Made by a program: the position numbers and the translations under genes. The notes beneath the pieces are model-generated. The model was not told the DNA's origin. It made no database searches and saw nothing but the letters and a program-made list of their open reading frames with translations. From positions 1 through 41,885 of the forward strand of contig JAAWOU010000029.1 of the NCBI GenBank assembly GCA_022799755.1: a DNA stretch of 41,885 nucleotides. The letters run 5' to 3'. Every line of letters begins with the position of its first letter. The first letter of the stretch is position 1. The stretch is from Lachnospiraceae bacterium. Lineage in GTDB: Bacteria > Bacillota > Clostridia > Lachnospirales > Lachnospiraceae. This document shows, piece by piece, positions 24,007-34,623 of the stretch.

Positions 24007-25056
24007 ATGAAGAGATTTATGAAGGGCTGTGCGATCACAGCGCTGATATTAGGAATAATCGGAGTGGTGTTCGTCATGGTGGGAGGCGCTGTGGCAAAAA
24101 GAGCCGTGATCATCCGGACAGTGGAAGAGGCTACCCGGGGAAGAGTCCGGCTGGACGGCATGTGGGGGATGCATCCATATGAAAACGGACTGATGAACTG
24201 GCTGCTTCCCTGGATGGATTATGACGAAGCTGTAGTTGATAGCGGATGGGAGACACCGGAGACACCGGAAGAGCCGGATGAATTCTGTGGAAGCAACACC
24301 TGGTATGAGGGCGATGAAGAAGATACCATACAGTTTTCTCACAGCAGCAAGGTATACGAGGGAGATGTGGCTAAATTCTGTCCCGGGGAGAATATCAGAA
24401 ATCTCGATATAGAGATAGGGGGCTCCCTGTTCCAGACAGAAATCTCAGAGGATGATTCTCTGTATCTGGAGGCCAGCGATGTCTATAAATTTCAGAGCTA
24501 TCTGGAGGATGACACACTGTGTATCAGATCTTCCAGCAGATATGCCGCGGATCTGGGAGAAGGCAGAATTACCCTGTATATACCGAAAGATTACCAATTT
24601 CATGAGGTGGATGTGGAATTGGGAGCAGGAGAACTGGACTTTTCTTTCCTGTACGCCGACAGTGCCTGCCTGGAAGTGGGGGCAGGGCAGCTTTTGGTAT
24701 ATGACCGTGCAGAGATATCGAAACTGGATGTATCTATAGGGGCAGGCTGTGCATGGTTTGAGGCTGTGAAAGCGGACGAACTGGATGTGGAAGTGGACAT
24801 GGGCATCTTTTCGGCGAATGAGGCGGAGATCGGAAGAAAAGTCAGTGCGGAATGTGCCATGGGAAGCGTGGAGTTGACGCTGAAAGGCTGCGAAGAGGAC
24901 TTTGACTACAAGCTGGAATGCGATATGGGCAGCATTGAACTGGACGGAAAGGACTATGGAGGCTTCGGACGGGAGATGTCTCTGGAGAACGGTGCATCCA
25001 GGGAGATAGAGATGGTGTGTTCTATGGGACATATCGGGATCGGGTTTACCGATTAG
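24007..25056 (+). CDS. DUF4097-family beta-helical envelope protein
   Basis: A 349-residue protein with one N-terminal membrane segment (residues ~8-30). It is followed by an acidic extracytoplasmic region and, from about residue 125, a repetitive beta-rich domain of the DUF4097 type. Recurring short motifs include ECAMGSVELTL, ECDMGSIELDG and VCSMGHIGIG near the C terminus. DUF4097 proteins are putative adhesin-like or envelope-stress proteins often found with PadR and DUF1700 genes. Cellular role is inferred from that context. The ATG follows TTGAGGCGG; the 79-bp gap from the previous gene has no terminator. Confidence 0.82.
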   Translation: MKRFMKGCAITALILGIIGVVFVMVGGAVAKRAVIIRTVEEATRGRVRLDGMWGMHPYENGLMNWLLPWMDYDEAVVDSGWETPETPEEPDEFCGSNTWYEGDEEDTIQFSHSSKVYEGDVAKFCPGENIRNLDIEIGGSLFQTEISEDDSLYLEASDVYKFQSYLEDDTLCIRSSSRYAADLGEGRITLYIPKDYQFHEVDVELGAGELDFSFLYADSACLEVGAGQLLVYDRAEISKLDVSIGAGCAWFEAVKADELDVEVDMGIFSANEAEIGRKVSAECAMGSVELTLKGCEEDFDYKLECDMGSIELDGKDYGGFGREMSLENGASREIEMVCSMGHIGIGFTD

Positions 25057-25154
25057 TGTTAAACACTTTGCGGAACTGCCTGGGAACCGTAACGCCGTGC
25101 TACAGATTTGTAAGGAAAATGTCACCGTATTGTAAGGTCTTTCCGGTTAAGCTG

Positions 25155-25163
25155 TGATATAAT
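25155..25163 (+). promoter_or_regulatory. Extended -10 promoter upstream of the YdcF gene
   Basis: TGATATAAT gives a perfect TATAAT (25158-25163) preceded by TG at the extended position. No strong -35 is present at 17 bp, which extended -10 promoters do not need. The leader to the start codon at 25337 would be about 170 bases. Confidence 0.55.
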
Positions 25164-25336
25164 GCTGTCACGGAAAACATTGTGCCGGCTTCACATTCCG
25201 TATGCGCCAAAGCGTGAGAAATCGTTGGACACGATTCCGCTCGGGGCAGAGGACCAACAATCTGTGATCATACGGCAGGGAAAGCAGGGCTGACGGATCT
25301 GTGTGCGGCATACAGCGACAAGGAGGCAAAGTTTAT

Positions 25337-26353
25337 ATGTGGCAAATTTCTTTTATCCTGTTTGGGATATCGTTCTGTATATTTGCAGGTATCATGGCGC
25401 ATGATCCCAGGACACTCTGGAGCGGCGTTTCGTTTTTCTGGATGATGGTCTGCCTGGCCATTGCCATGTTCTTTCTGCTGGCCAGCTATGGGCACTGGCT
25501 GTCATCCCACACCGTGCTGATCTGGATTCTAGTGATACTGTTGATGGCGGCTTTGGTCTGCGTGGGTTTGCTCCCGGCCGTCCTGGTCATCACTTTCTTC
25601 GTGGAGGGGCTCAAGGTCATCCGGCATGAGGGCAGGAAGCCGGCAAACATGCTCTCCATGGCGTTCTCCGTCATGCTCTTCGGCTACTTGGCCGTCTGGC
25701 CCGCTATGGGCAGCCTGGGGAGAAACCTTTTCGGAACCAGGCTGTATATCTTTATCAGTCTGCTGGCTTTCTATGTTCTTTCCCTGCTGGCCATTTATTC
25801 CCTCTCCGCCGTGCTGAATCTGATTCATCTGAGAAAGAGGCACAGAGCAGATTACATCATTGTCTTAGGAGCAGGCCTGCTGGGCGATAGGGTTACGCCG
25901 CTGCTGGCGGCCCGGATCGAGAAAGGGATAGAATTGCTTTCCCGCAATCCCAAAGCCATGCTGATCCTGTCCGGCGGCCAGGGGCCGGGGGAGGACCTGG
26001 CGGAGGGCAGGGCCATGGCGGACTACGCAGTCCAAAGGGGCGTGGATGCGGGGAGGATCCTGGTGGAGGATAAGTCCGGGTCCACGGAGGAGAATCTGCT
26101 GTTTTCCAGGGAACTGATGGACGGAGATAATCCGAGGGTCATCCTGGTCACCACAGCTTACCATGTGTTTCGGGCCCTGCTCCTGGCCAGACAGCAGGGG
26201 ATGAAGTGCGTGGGCTTTGGGGCGAAGACGAAATGGTATTTTACATTGAACGCCTTGCTTCGGGAATTCGCGGGCTACCTGAGCCTGACCTGGAAAAGGC
26301 ATGCCGCTGCGGCCGCGCTGATGGCCCTGGGCATGGCTGTCATATACCGCTGA
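25337..26353 (+). CDS. YdcF-family (DUF218) membrane protein
   Basis: A 338-residue protein. About five hydrophobic helices occupy residues 1-170. The DUF218 domain follows: ADYIIVLGAGLLGDRVTPLL, then LILSGGQGPGEDLAEGRAMA, then EDKSGSTEENLLFSREL and VTTAYHVFRALLLARQ. These match the conserved G-A, S-G-G-x-G-x-D, E-x-x-S-x-x-T-x-E-N and T-x-x-Y-H-x-x-R-A blocks. YdcF proteins are linked to envelope biogenesis, but no reaction is proven. ATG 25337 with AGGAGG 10 bp upstream is chosen. It is probably monocistronic, because the T-box leader of valS has its own promoter after it. Confidence 0.87.
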   Translation: MWQISFILFGISFCIFAGIMAHDPRTLWSGVSFFWMMVCLAIAMFFLLASYGHWLSSHTVLIWILVILLMAALVCVGLLPAVLVITFFVEGLKVIRHEGRKPANMLSMAFSVMLFGYLAVWPAMGSLGRNLFGTRLYIFISLLAFYVLSLLAIYSLSAVLNLIHLRKRHRADYIIVLGAGLLGDRVTPLLAARIEKGIELLSRNPKAMLILSGGQGPGEDLAEGRAMADYAVQRGVDAGRILVEDKSGSTEENLLFSRELMDGDNPRVILVTTAYHVFRALLLARQQGMKCVGFGAKTKWYFTLNALLREFAGYLSLTWKRHAAAAALMALGMAVIYR

Positions 26354-26436
26354 GAGGGGAGGGTTTGCATGCAGTCTCGGAACTTCCCCGGACAGTGACG
26401 GGATGTCAGGACGGCGAAGCGCCAAAATATTTTTTC

Positions 26437-26848
26437 TTGACAAAAGCTGCCGGATAGCATATAGTAATGCAATAGAAACAGGAAAAGGCGATGACGAAGA
26501 GGAGTACGCATTGCCCCTTGCCAGAGAGAGCTGCCATCCGAAAGAGGCGGATGCTGAGAGGCGGCTTAAAGGAAGGGATGCGGAAGGTAGCTTCCAAGCC
26601 GGCAGCCTGAAAGATGTGCGGGGAAGCGGCATTCCGGGGAAAGAGAGCGTTTCGGGAAAGAAAGGCGCTCCATGGAAAGGCGGCATTCCGGACAGAGTAG
26701 GGCTCCACGGGTTATCCCCGTTACAGGATAGGACTTTAGTGGAAGTCGCTGAGGCAGGGGATACGCCAGTATCCCGCTGTGAACAAAGGTGGTACCGCGT
26801 CAAGGACGCCCTTTGCTGACGAGAGTCGGCAGAGGGCTTTATTGTTTT
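26437..26848 (+). promoter_or_regulatory. Promoter and T-box riboswitch controlling valS
   Basis: The promoter is TTGACA (26437-26442), 17 bp, then TATAGT (26460-26465). The leader ends with the T-box sequence AAAGGTGGTACCGCG (26785-26799). A terminator follows, with a 13-bp stem (GCCCTTTGCTGAC at 26808-26820, GTCGGCAGAGGGC at 26825-26837), a GAGA loop and a T-rich tail. The leader is about 380 bases, longer than that of thrS. The specifier should be a valine codon; GTA at 26587-26589 in a stem-I 3' position is a candidate, but I cannot fold it reliably. Uncharged tRNA-Val would prevent termination. Confidence 0.93.
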
Positions 26849-27001
26849 ATAGGAAAGTTCGTCCTATAAAAGACCTCCGGGGACGCCCGGGCTTTCCCGC
26901 GAAAAGAGCCGGCATGCTTTGAAACAGAGATGTAGTCCGGGCAGGGCCGCCCCGCGCAGGGAACGGACGCAACCGCCCGAAAACAGGAAAGGAGAAGCAT
27001 T

Positions 27002-29734
<2,733 letters not shown>

Positions 29735-29881
29735 GAAAGAGATACAAGGCGCCGTCCGGAGGAAAAACGGTAACCGCTCAAGGGCAGTTTCGAGAGTTGT
29801 TTTCGCGGGTATTTGCGCGAAAATCCCGGGACGGAAACTGTCCGGGCGGCGCAGAATACGGGCCCAGGGAGGTATTTTGCT

Positions 29882-31201
29882 GTGAAGAGACAGAATATTA
29901 CGACATTTCGGCAGGCGGTGGAGTACATCGACGACGTTCCGCGATTTACCTCCAAACACAGTATGGAAGAGACGAAAGCCTTTCTGCACCGGCTGGGAGA
30001 TCCGGACAGTGAGCTGCGGATCATCCATGTGGCGGGAACGAACGGGAAAGGCTCCGTGTGCGCTTATATGTGCAGCATTTTAGAGGCGGCGGGATACAGA
30101 GTTGCCATGTTCACTTCCCCCCATCTGGTTTGTATCAGAGAGCGCTTTGTGGCGGACGGGGAGATGATTTCCGAGGAGGACTTCCTGCGGGCTTTTCTTC
30201 GCATTTATCGGCTGCTGGACTGGGACGCGCTGGAGCGGCAGGAGGCAGAGGCCTATCATCCCACCTATTTTGAGTATCTTTTTTTCATAGCCATGCTGCT
30301 GTTTGCGGAGAAAAAGCCGGACTTTACCATTTTAGAGACAGGAGTGGGCGGCAGACTGGACGCCACGAATTCGGTGGGACATAAGGAGCTGAGCGTCATT
30401 ACCCACATAGGCTTTGACCATGTGGGAGTCCTGGGGGATACGCTGGGGAAAATCGCGTCCGAAAAGGCGGGTATCCTGCGCCCGGGCGTGCCGGCCGTGT
30501 GGTGGAATACCTGTGAGGAGACGGAACGGGTATTCAGACACAGAGCGGAGGAACTTGGGATTTGGGCGGATTCCGTGTCGGAAAATGACTACTCTTTTTC
30601 AAATTTTAAGAGAAAAACCATTGATTTTTGCCTGCACAATCTGTATGATAGAGATGTTACCTTTACGCTTCGCACCATTGCCGCATACCAGATGGAGAAC
30701 TGTGCTCTGGCTGTCAGGGCTGTCCTGGCCCTGGACTGCGGCAGGGGGATTACCCCGGAGCAGATCGGCAAAGGCGTGGAGGACTGCTTTTGGGCGGGAC
30801 GCATGGAAGAGGTGCGTCCGGAAGTGTTCGCGGACGGGGCTCACAACGAGGACGGCATCCGTGCTTTCCTGGAGACAGTGGCGTCCGATGGGCATCCGGG
30901 CAGCAGAAGCCTGCTGTTCGGCGTGGTAAAAGACAAAGATTACAAGAGTATGATAAAAAAGCTGGCGGTCAGCGGCCTGTTTCAGAAAGTCTGCGTGACC
31001 CATATGCACAGCAGCCGGGCCCTGGACACAGGGACGATCGCAGATATATTCGGCGGGTATCCGGGCTGTAACTGCGAGATATGTGAGGACGCGGGGACTG
31101 CTTTTTGCAGGATGTATGAGAACCGAAAGGACGGGGAGCGCATCTACGTGGCGGGAAGCCTGTATTTGGTCGGGGAGATTAAGGAGTTGCTTGGATCATG
31201 A
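29882..31201 (+). CDS. folC: Folylpolyglutamate/dihydrofolate synthase
   Basis: A 439-residue Mur-ligase-like enzyme that adds glutamate to folates. The ATP-binding loop is VAGTNGKGSVCAYMCSILEA near residue 50, followed by FTSPHLVCIRERF. The catalytic ETGVGGRLDATN and the ITHIGFDHVGVLGDTLGKIA/SEKAGI blocks follow. The C-terminal domain carries DGAHNEDGI and ends in YLVGEIKELLG. The GTG at 29882 is chosen because AGGGAGGT lies 8 bp upstream; the frame opens at 29813 but adds unrelated residues. It overlaps the next small gene by four bases (ATGA), so they are co-translated. A GC-rich hairpin near 29825-29846 precedes it. Confidence 0.94.
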   Translation: MKRQNITTFRQAVEYIDDVPRFTSKHSMEETKAFLHRLGDPDSELRIIHVAGTNGKGSVCAYMCSILEAAGYRVAMFTSPHLVCIRERFVADGEMISEEDFLRAFLRIYRLLDWDALERQEAEAYHPTYFEYLFFIAMLLFAEKKPDFTILETGVGGRLDATNSVGHKELSVITHIGFDHVGVLGDTLGKIASEKAGILRPGVPAVWWNTCEETERVFRHRAEELGIWADSVSENDYSFSNFKRKTIDFCLHNLYDRDVTFTLRTIAAYQMENCALAVRAVLALDCGRGITPEQIGKGVEDCFWAGRMEEVRPEVFADGAHNEDGIRAFLETVASDGHPGSRSLLFGVVKDKDYKSMIKKLAVSGLFQKVCVTHMHSSRALDTGTIADIFGGYPGCNCEICEDAGTAFCRMYENRKDGERIYVAGSLYLVGEIKELLGS

Positions 31202-31359
31202 TAAATTTTGAGGACGAATTGAAAAAATTCCATCCCAGCCTGGAAGTGGAGGATGTGGAGGATGCCATCTATCAGCAGGATTTGACGGATATCGCGGATC
31301 TGCTGATCAAGAAGATAACGGAGTCTGAAGGCGAAGTAGAACGGGAGTATGAAGAATAA
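31198..31359 (+). CDS. Small acidic protein between folC and the TPR gene
   Basis: A 53-residue frame starting at the ATG that overlaps the folC stop (ATGA at 31198-31201), with AAGGAG 12 bp upstream. The protein begins MINFEDELKKFHPSLEVEDV and is very acidic, ending EVEREYEE. It has no cysteines, membrane segment or recognisable motif. The four-base overlap at one end and a 2-bp gap to the next gene at the other argue that it is a real gene of the operon. No function can be assigned; a small helical adaptor is a guess. Confidence 0.7.
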   Translation: MINFEDELKKFHPSLEVEDVEDAIYQQDLTDIADLLIKKITESEGEVEREYEE

Positions 31360-31361
31360 GG

Positions 31362-32765
31362 ATGATATTTTGTTATAATTGTGGCCGCCGTCTGTCGGAG
31401 CATGACTTCTGCACTTCCTGCGGAGCCGATGTCTCCTTATACAAACGTGTGGTGCATGTGTCCAACATGTATTACAATGAGGGCCTGGAAAAGGCCGGAG
31501 TCAGGGATTTAAGCGGAGCCGTGGTGAGCCTGCGCCGCAGCCTCCAGTTCAACAAGAACAATATCAAGGCGCGAAACCTCCTGGGACTGGTGTACTTCGA
31601 GATGGGGGAGGCAGCCGCAGCTCTCAGGGAATGGGTCATCAGCAAGAACATGAGCCCGGAGAAGAATATTGCGGACGAGTATATCGATAAGGTACGGTCC
31701 AATTCCACCAGGCTGGATTCCATCAACCAGACCATTAAGAAATACAACAGGGCATTGGTTCTCTGCAGCCAGAATAGTGAAGATTTGGCTGTGATACAGC
31801 TGAGGAAAGTACTGTCCATGAATCCCAGATTCATACAGGCCCATCAGCTGCTGGCATTGCTGTACATGAAGCAGGAGGAGTGGGACCGTGCGGAGCGGGA
31901 GCTGCGCAAATGCATGGACATTGACAGGAATAATCTCCAGACCCTGCGCTACTTAAAAGAGGTGGAAGAGGCCCTGACGCCCGAGGAGGGCGTGAAACGA
32001 CGCAGGAAAGAGGAGGCTGTCAGATACCAGAGCGACAATGAAATGATCATCCAGCCTCTGAACGTGAAAGAGCCAAAGCGTGCGGGAGGCTTTTCCACGG
32101 TGGTGAACATGGTCATCGGCCTGATCATCGGAGTCGCGGCCATGTATTTTCTCGTGGTGCCCGCGGCCCAGTCCCGGGTCCGCAACGAGGAGCAGCAGAC
32201 CATCACCAAGATCAGCAGCGAGTCGGATGCAAAGACTGCCCGGATCCAGGAACTGGAGGGGCAGATAGAGAATCTGAACGGTAATGTCCAGAATCTCCGG
32301 GCGGAGATTGAGGGCTACGCGGGAACAGGCGGAACCATACCCGTGACGGAGGAACTTTTGCTGATCGCAGCGGAATATACGGAGACGGCGGATATGCACG
32401 CGGCAGCGGACAGGCTGGAGGAGCTTGCCGGGCGGGTGGATGTGGCCTCCATGCCCCAGGGTTTCCAGAGGATGTACCAGTCCATGAATTCCGTCATCGG
32501 GCCCGAGCTCTCCAAAGAGTATTATGACGCGGGCTATAATCAGTACTATACGAACCGGTACGAGGAGGCGTTGGAGAACCTCGGCAAGGCAGTGAAATAC
32601 GATGCCGCCAACATTGAGGCGCTCTATCTGCTGGGGGAGGCATACCGCTCCAGCGGCGATACGGCCAATGCCATCACCACTTACGACAAGGTGATAGAAC
32701 TGTTTCCGGACAATGTCAGGGCCAGGGATGCCCAGAGGCGCAAGGACAACCTGAACGCCGGTTAA
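31362..32765 (+). CDS. Zinc-ribbon and TPR membrane-anchored protein
   Basis: A 467-residue protein. Residues 1-30 form a zinc ribbon (CYNCGRRLSEHDFCTSCGAD, two C-x-x-C pairs). Tetratricopeptide repeats follow over ~35-205 (for example NNIKARNLLGLVYFEMGEAA and NPRFIQAHQLLALLYMKQEE). A single transmembrane helix lies near residues 246-266 (VVNMVIGLIIGVAAMYFLVV). A coiled coil (~275-320) and a second TPR pair near the C terminus (residues ~385-455) complete it. The N-terminal part is cytoplasmic if the positive-inside rule holds. TPR proteins of this build scaffold other proteins; no partner is known. It ends the folC operon, as a strong terminator follows. Confidence 0.82.
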   Translation: MIFCYNCGRRLSEHDFCTSCGADVSLYKRVVHVSNMYYNEGLEKAGVRDLSGAVVSLRRSLQFNKNNIKARNLLGLVYFEMGEAAAALREWVISKNMSPEKNIADEYIDKVRSNSTRLDSINQTIKKYNRALVLCSQNSEDLAVIQLRKVLSMNPRFIQAHQLLALLYMKQEEWDRAERELRKCMDIDRNNLQTLRYLKEVEEALTPEEGVKRRRKEEAVRYQSDNEMIIQPLNVKEPKRAGGFSTVVNMVIGLIIGVAAMYFLVVPAAQSRVRNEEQQTITKISSESDAKTARIQELEGQIENLNGNVQNLRAEIEGYAGTGGTIPVTEELLLIAAEYTETADMHAAADRLEELAGRVDVASMPQGFQRMYQSMNSVIGPELSKEYYDAGYNQYYTNRYEEALENLGKAVKYDAANIEALYLLGEAYRSSGDTANAITTYDKVIELFPDNVRARDAQRRKDNLNAG

Positions 32766-32786
32766 GCGAGAAGAGAAGTACGAAAG

Positions 32787-32819
32787 AAAAGAACCTGTAG
32801 ATGCTATGGGTTCTTTTTT
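32787..32819 (+). terminator. Rho-independent terminator after the TPR gene
   Basis: AAAAGAACC and GGGTTCTT pair across a 12-base loop, followed by a TTTTTT run ending at 32819. It separates the folC operon from spoIIAA. Confidence 0.85.
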
Positions 32820-32872
32820 GTTGGCCTGTGGGGCCATTTGCGCTGATTCGGTTCGGAAAGGAGATGTAGAGA

Positions 32873-33202
32873 ATGGGACAGATTGCTACAGAGGATTTTC
32901 AGATTATCGACAATTGTCTTCTGATTCAGCTGCCGGAGGAAATCGACCATCATGGGGCGGGTTTTATCTGCGAGTGCGCGGACCGGTATCTGGTCAGAAA
33001 GGAGGTGCGGGATGTGGTGTTCGACTTCGGGAGGACAAGGTTCATGGATTCCTCCGGCATAGGCATTATCATGGGGCGATACCGCAAGATATCCTGTTTC
33101 GGAGGCAAAGTCTATGCGATCCATGTAGACAAACAGATAGAGAGGATCTTCAGACTCTCAGGATTGAATAAAATAGTGGAGGTACTGGATCATGAGGAAT
33201 GA
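32873..33202 (+). CDS. spoIIAA: Anti-sigma factor antagonist SpoIIAA
   Basis: A 109-residue STAS-domain protein. The conserved FMDSSGIGIIMGRYR places the phosphorylated serine at S61 (equivalent to Ser58 of B. subtilis; D59-S60-S61). Dephosphorylated SpoIIAA removes SpoIIAB from sigma-F in the forespore. It overlaps spoIIAB by 11 bases, and the set spoIIAA-spoIIAB-sigF has the canonical order. GGAGATG precedes the ATG. The upstream terminator isolates the operon; I could not find a convincing sigma-H promoter in the short gap. Confidence 0.95.
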   Translation: MGQIATEDFQIIDNCLLIQLPEEIDHHGAGFICECADRYLVRKEVRDVVFDFGRTRFMDSSGIGIIMGRYRKISCFGGKVYAIHVDKQIERIFRLSGLNKIVEVLDHEE

Positions 33203-33692
33203 AATGGAGATTATCTTTGACGCCCTTTCGGACAATGAGGGATTTGCCAGAGTGGCGGTGGCGGCATTTATCACCCATCTGAATCCCACCATGGAGGAGA
33301 TGGCGGATATCAAGACCGCGGTGAGTGAGGCAGTGACCAATTCCATCATACACGGCTATGAGAATCTCCGGGGCTATGGGAGACCCGGGGGGCCGGAGGA
33401 AGACGGGGCGGGAGATACGGCGAATCCGGGCAAAGTAAGGCTGCGCTGCGCACTGGAGAAAAATATCCTACATATAGAAGTCATTGACAACGGAAAGGGT
33501 ATTGAGGATGTGGAGCGGGCCATGGAGCCGCTGTATACGACCAAGCCGCAGCTGGAGCGGTCCGGGATGGGCTTTGCGTTCATGGAGGCGTTTATGGACG
33601 ACCTGGAGGTGGAGAGCACCCCGGGCCAGGGGACGAAAGTCCGCATGATCAAAAAAATAGGAGTGGGCGGATGGATAGAACATCAGTGCTGA
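33192..33692 (+). CDS. spoIIAB: Anti-sigma factor and serine kinase SpoIIAB
   Basis: A 166-residue GHKL-type kinase. It binds sigma-F and phosphorylates SpoIIAA. The N box reads DIKTAVSEAVTNSIIHGYEN, and the ATP-lid region contains VIDNGKGIED and ERSGMGFAFMEAFMDDLEVE. It is about 20 residues longer than the B. subtilis protein because of a Gly/Pro/Asp-rich insert (residues ~58-78, YGRPGGPEEDGAGD) between the N box and the next strand. GGAGGT lies 8 bp before the ATG at 33192. It overlaps both neighbours, giving tight coupling with spoIIAA and sigF. Confidence 0.94.
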   Translation: MRNEMEIIFDALSDNEGFARVAVAAFITHLNPTMEEMADIKTAVSEAVTNSIIHGYENLRGYGRPGGPEEDGAGDTANPGKVRLRCALEKNILHIEVIDNGKGIEDVERAMEPLYTTKPQLERSGMGFAFMEAFMDDLEVESTPGQGTKVRMIKKIGVGGWIEHQC

Positions 33693-34435
33693 TTGCCAGA
33701 TCACAGGCGGGAGAAAGCGAGGCAAGAGAGGTACTGATAGAGAGCAATCTGGGACTGGTGCGCCACATTGTCAGGCGGTTCGCGGGCAGGGGGTATGACT
33801 TGGAGGATCTCTTCCAGATCGGCGTCATAGGACTGATGAAAGCCATCGACAAGTTCGATCTGAAGCTGGGGCTGAAATTCTCCACTTATGCGGTGCCCAT
33901 GATCACCGGGGAGATCAAGCGGTTCCTGCGGGACGACGGGCCCGTGAAAGTGTCCCGGACCATTAAAGAGAACGGGCTTAAGGTAAAGCTCGCCAGGGAG
34001 AGCCTCCAGGGGAAAAACAACAGGGAACCCACGGTGCAGGAGATCGCCCGGGCGGCAGGGCTGTCCGTGGAGGACGTGGTGCTGGCCATGGAGGCTTCTA
34101 TTGAGGTAGAATCCATCTACTCTGCGGTATACCAGGACGACGGCAGCGAAGTCTATCTGGTGGATAAGGTGGTGCGGGGCAGAGAGGGCAGCGTGGGCAG
34201 CAGCGTTGCGGGGGGCTGTAACGGCGAGGACAGGGAGAAAGAGGAGCTTCTGAATCATATGCTTTTGGGCCAGCTTTTGGACAGCCTGGAGCCCGGGGAC
34301 AGGAATCTGATCTGTATGCGGTACTTTCAGAACAAGACCCAGACCGAGATCGCGGCCAGGCTCGGCGTCAGCCAGGTGCAGGTCAGCCGTATGGAGAAAC
34401 GGATTCTCTTAAAGCTTAGGGAAGAGGTACGGTAA
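33671..34435 (+). CDS. sigF: RNA polymerase sigma factor SigF
   Basis: A 254-residue sigma-70 family factor that drives early forespore transcription. Region 2 is seen in IESNLGLVRHIVRRFAGRGY, DLEDLFQIGVIGLMKAIDKF and KFSTYAVPMITGEIKRFLRD. Region 3 follows (EPTVQEIARAAGLSVEDVVL). Region 4 (LICMRYFQNKTQTEIAARLG, VSQVQVSRMEKRIL) carries the helix-turn-helix that reads the -35. It overlaps the spoIIAB 3' end by 22 bases. It is the last gene of the operon; the next promoter lies within 70 bp. The canonical gene order and the presence of both control proteins support SigF rather than SigG. Confidence 0.94.
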   Translation: MDRTSVLIARSQAGESEAREVLIESNLGLVRHIVRRFAGRGYDLEDLFQIGVIGLMKAIDKFDLKLGLKFSTYAVPMITGEIKRFLRDDGPVKVSRTIKENGLKVKLARESLQGKNNREPTVQEIARAAGLSVEDVVLAMEASIEVESIYSAVYQDDGSEVYLVDKVVRGREGSVGSSVAGGCNGEDREKEELLNHMLLGQLLDSLEPGDRNLICMRYFQNKTQTEIAARLGVSQVQVSRMEKRILLKLREEVR

Positions 34436-34477
34436 ATTTTAAGAATTTGTTAAATTTGGGAAATCACGAAAAATCTC

Positions 34478-34506
34478 TTTTCATCCGGCATTATTTCGTT
34501 TACTAT
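34478..34506 (+). promoter_or_regulatory. Candidate promoter for the lysozyme gene
   Basis: TTTTCA (34478-34483) and TACTAT (34501-34506) are 17 bp apart in an AT-rich segment. It is a moderate sigma-A match; no better sporulation-type promoter was seen. Confidence 0.4.
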
Positions 34507-34623
34507 TAGTGTGTGAAAGAAAGCGTCGGACTCCATGGGATCGGTCCGTGGCGGTATGACGGGAAATGCGGGTAGACGGATAATTTGCCATAGCAGAGGC
34601 TGCTTTGGAGGGAGAGGATCGGT

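Noticed and set aside
26403-26819. Plus-strand frame of 138 codons upstream of valS
   Set aside because: It lies inside the T-box leader and ends in its terminator; the RNA structure explains the sequence.
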